DNA of 64,000 nt, from the NCBI RefSeq assembly GCF_003967535.1, contig NZ_BIFR01000001.1, positions 1,983,001 to 2,047,000 on the forward strand, read 5' to 3'. This DNA comes from Tengunoibacter tsumagoiensis. Its GTDB lineage: Bacteria > Chloroflexota > Ktedonobacteria > Ktedonobacterales > Ktedonobacteraceae. Made by a program: the position numbers and the translations under genes. Of the stretch, positions 63,937-64,000 are shown piece after piece (the first letter of the stretch is position 1; the number at the start of each line of letters is the position of its first letter). Below the pieces are notes generated by a model. It saw only the letters and a list, made by a program, of their open reading frames with translations, did not search any database and was not told the origin of the DNA.

Positions 63937-64000
63937 TTAGCTCAGGACGCTGTCAGGCTGTTTTTTCTTCCAGTAGCGCAGATAGCCCTGCACTGTCATA
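63937..64000 (-). CDS. 3' end of an unidentified gene
   Basis: From the window edge the minus strand reads an open frame of about 20 codons ending VLS-stop at 63937-63939. The last residues include GYLRYWKKKQPD. It is probably the C-terminus of a gene continuing outside the window, but too short to identify. Confidence 0.4.
   Translation of the reverse strand, partial: MTVQGYLRYWKKKQPDSVLS

Overview
The window looks like chromosome from a Chloroflexota bacterium, most likely of the Ktedonobacteria type. This is inferred from several things: an Agl23-type membrane protein, a WXG100-like secretion-substrate locus, many orphan NarL/OmpR response regulators, an orphan MglA-like GTPase, and MEP-pathway genes built into the rpsB-tsf-pyrH-frr cluster. 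The inference rests on gene content alone. Base composition is mid-range, with clear AT-rich patches at 33.6-38.0 kb and 60.3-61.0 kb.

Layout. 0-8.5 kb: the end of an Agl23-like membrane protein, a GNAT acetyltransferase, an orphan sugar-type ABC ATPase, a minus-strand run (MFS transporter, quinone oxidoreductase-like enzyme, aminotransferase), a HAD phosphatase and a VOC protein. 8.8-24 kb: GtrA-like protein, alpha-glucan phosphorylase, NarL-type regulators, MglA-like GTPase, gatB, glutamate dehydrogenase, dxs, and a Crp-family regulator followed by an orphan LolD-like ABC ATPase. 24.4-33.4 kb: a housekeeping run rpsB-tsf-pyrH-frr-uppS-cdsA-dxr-rseP-ispG. With dxs it gives three MEP-pathway steps plus the undecaprenyl-diphosphate and CDP-diacylglycerol branches. 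40-50 kb: a secreted CHAP-domain protein, aroKB fusion, aroQ, M24 peptidase, efp, a biotin-carrier-like protein, xseA-xseB, a DUF212 membrane protein and an OmpR-family regulator. 50.3-64 kb: a surface-polysaccharide region with sugar epimerase, thioesterase, acpS, carrier protein, large membrane proteins, flippase, two GT2 glycosyltransferases, a secreted glycosidase and a polysaccharide deacetylase.

The most unusual part is 33.4-39.3 kb. It is an AT-rich minus-strand locus with a small WXG100-like protein, a 529-residue WXG/transmembrane protein with an unrecognised C-terminal domain, and then three HEAT-like paralogues. Two of the paralogues are recent duplicates that carry a copied tail of ispG with them. 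The locus also holds an 88-bp palindromic insertion present in only one duplicate and a decayed ISL3-like transposase fragment. I read it as a polymorphic toxin with a tandem immunity array; this is inference, not demonstrated.

Other points of interest are a biotin-carrier-like protein with Asn in place of the biotinylated Lys, and an in-phase A AAA AAG slippery site that could fuse the flippase to the next membrane protein. An EF-P with Arg32, a Cys-nucleophile thioesterase next to an atypical carrier protein, and several long hairpins between convergent genes are also worth checking.
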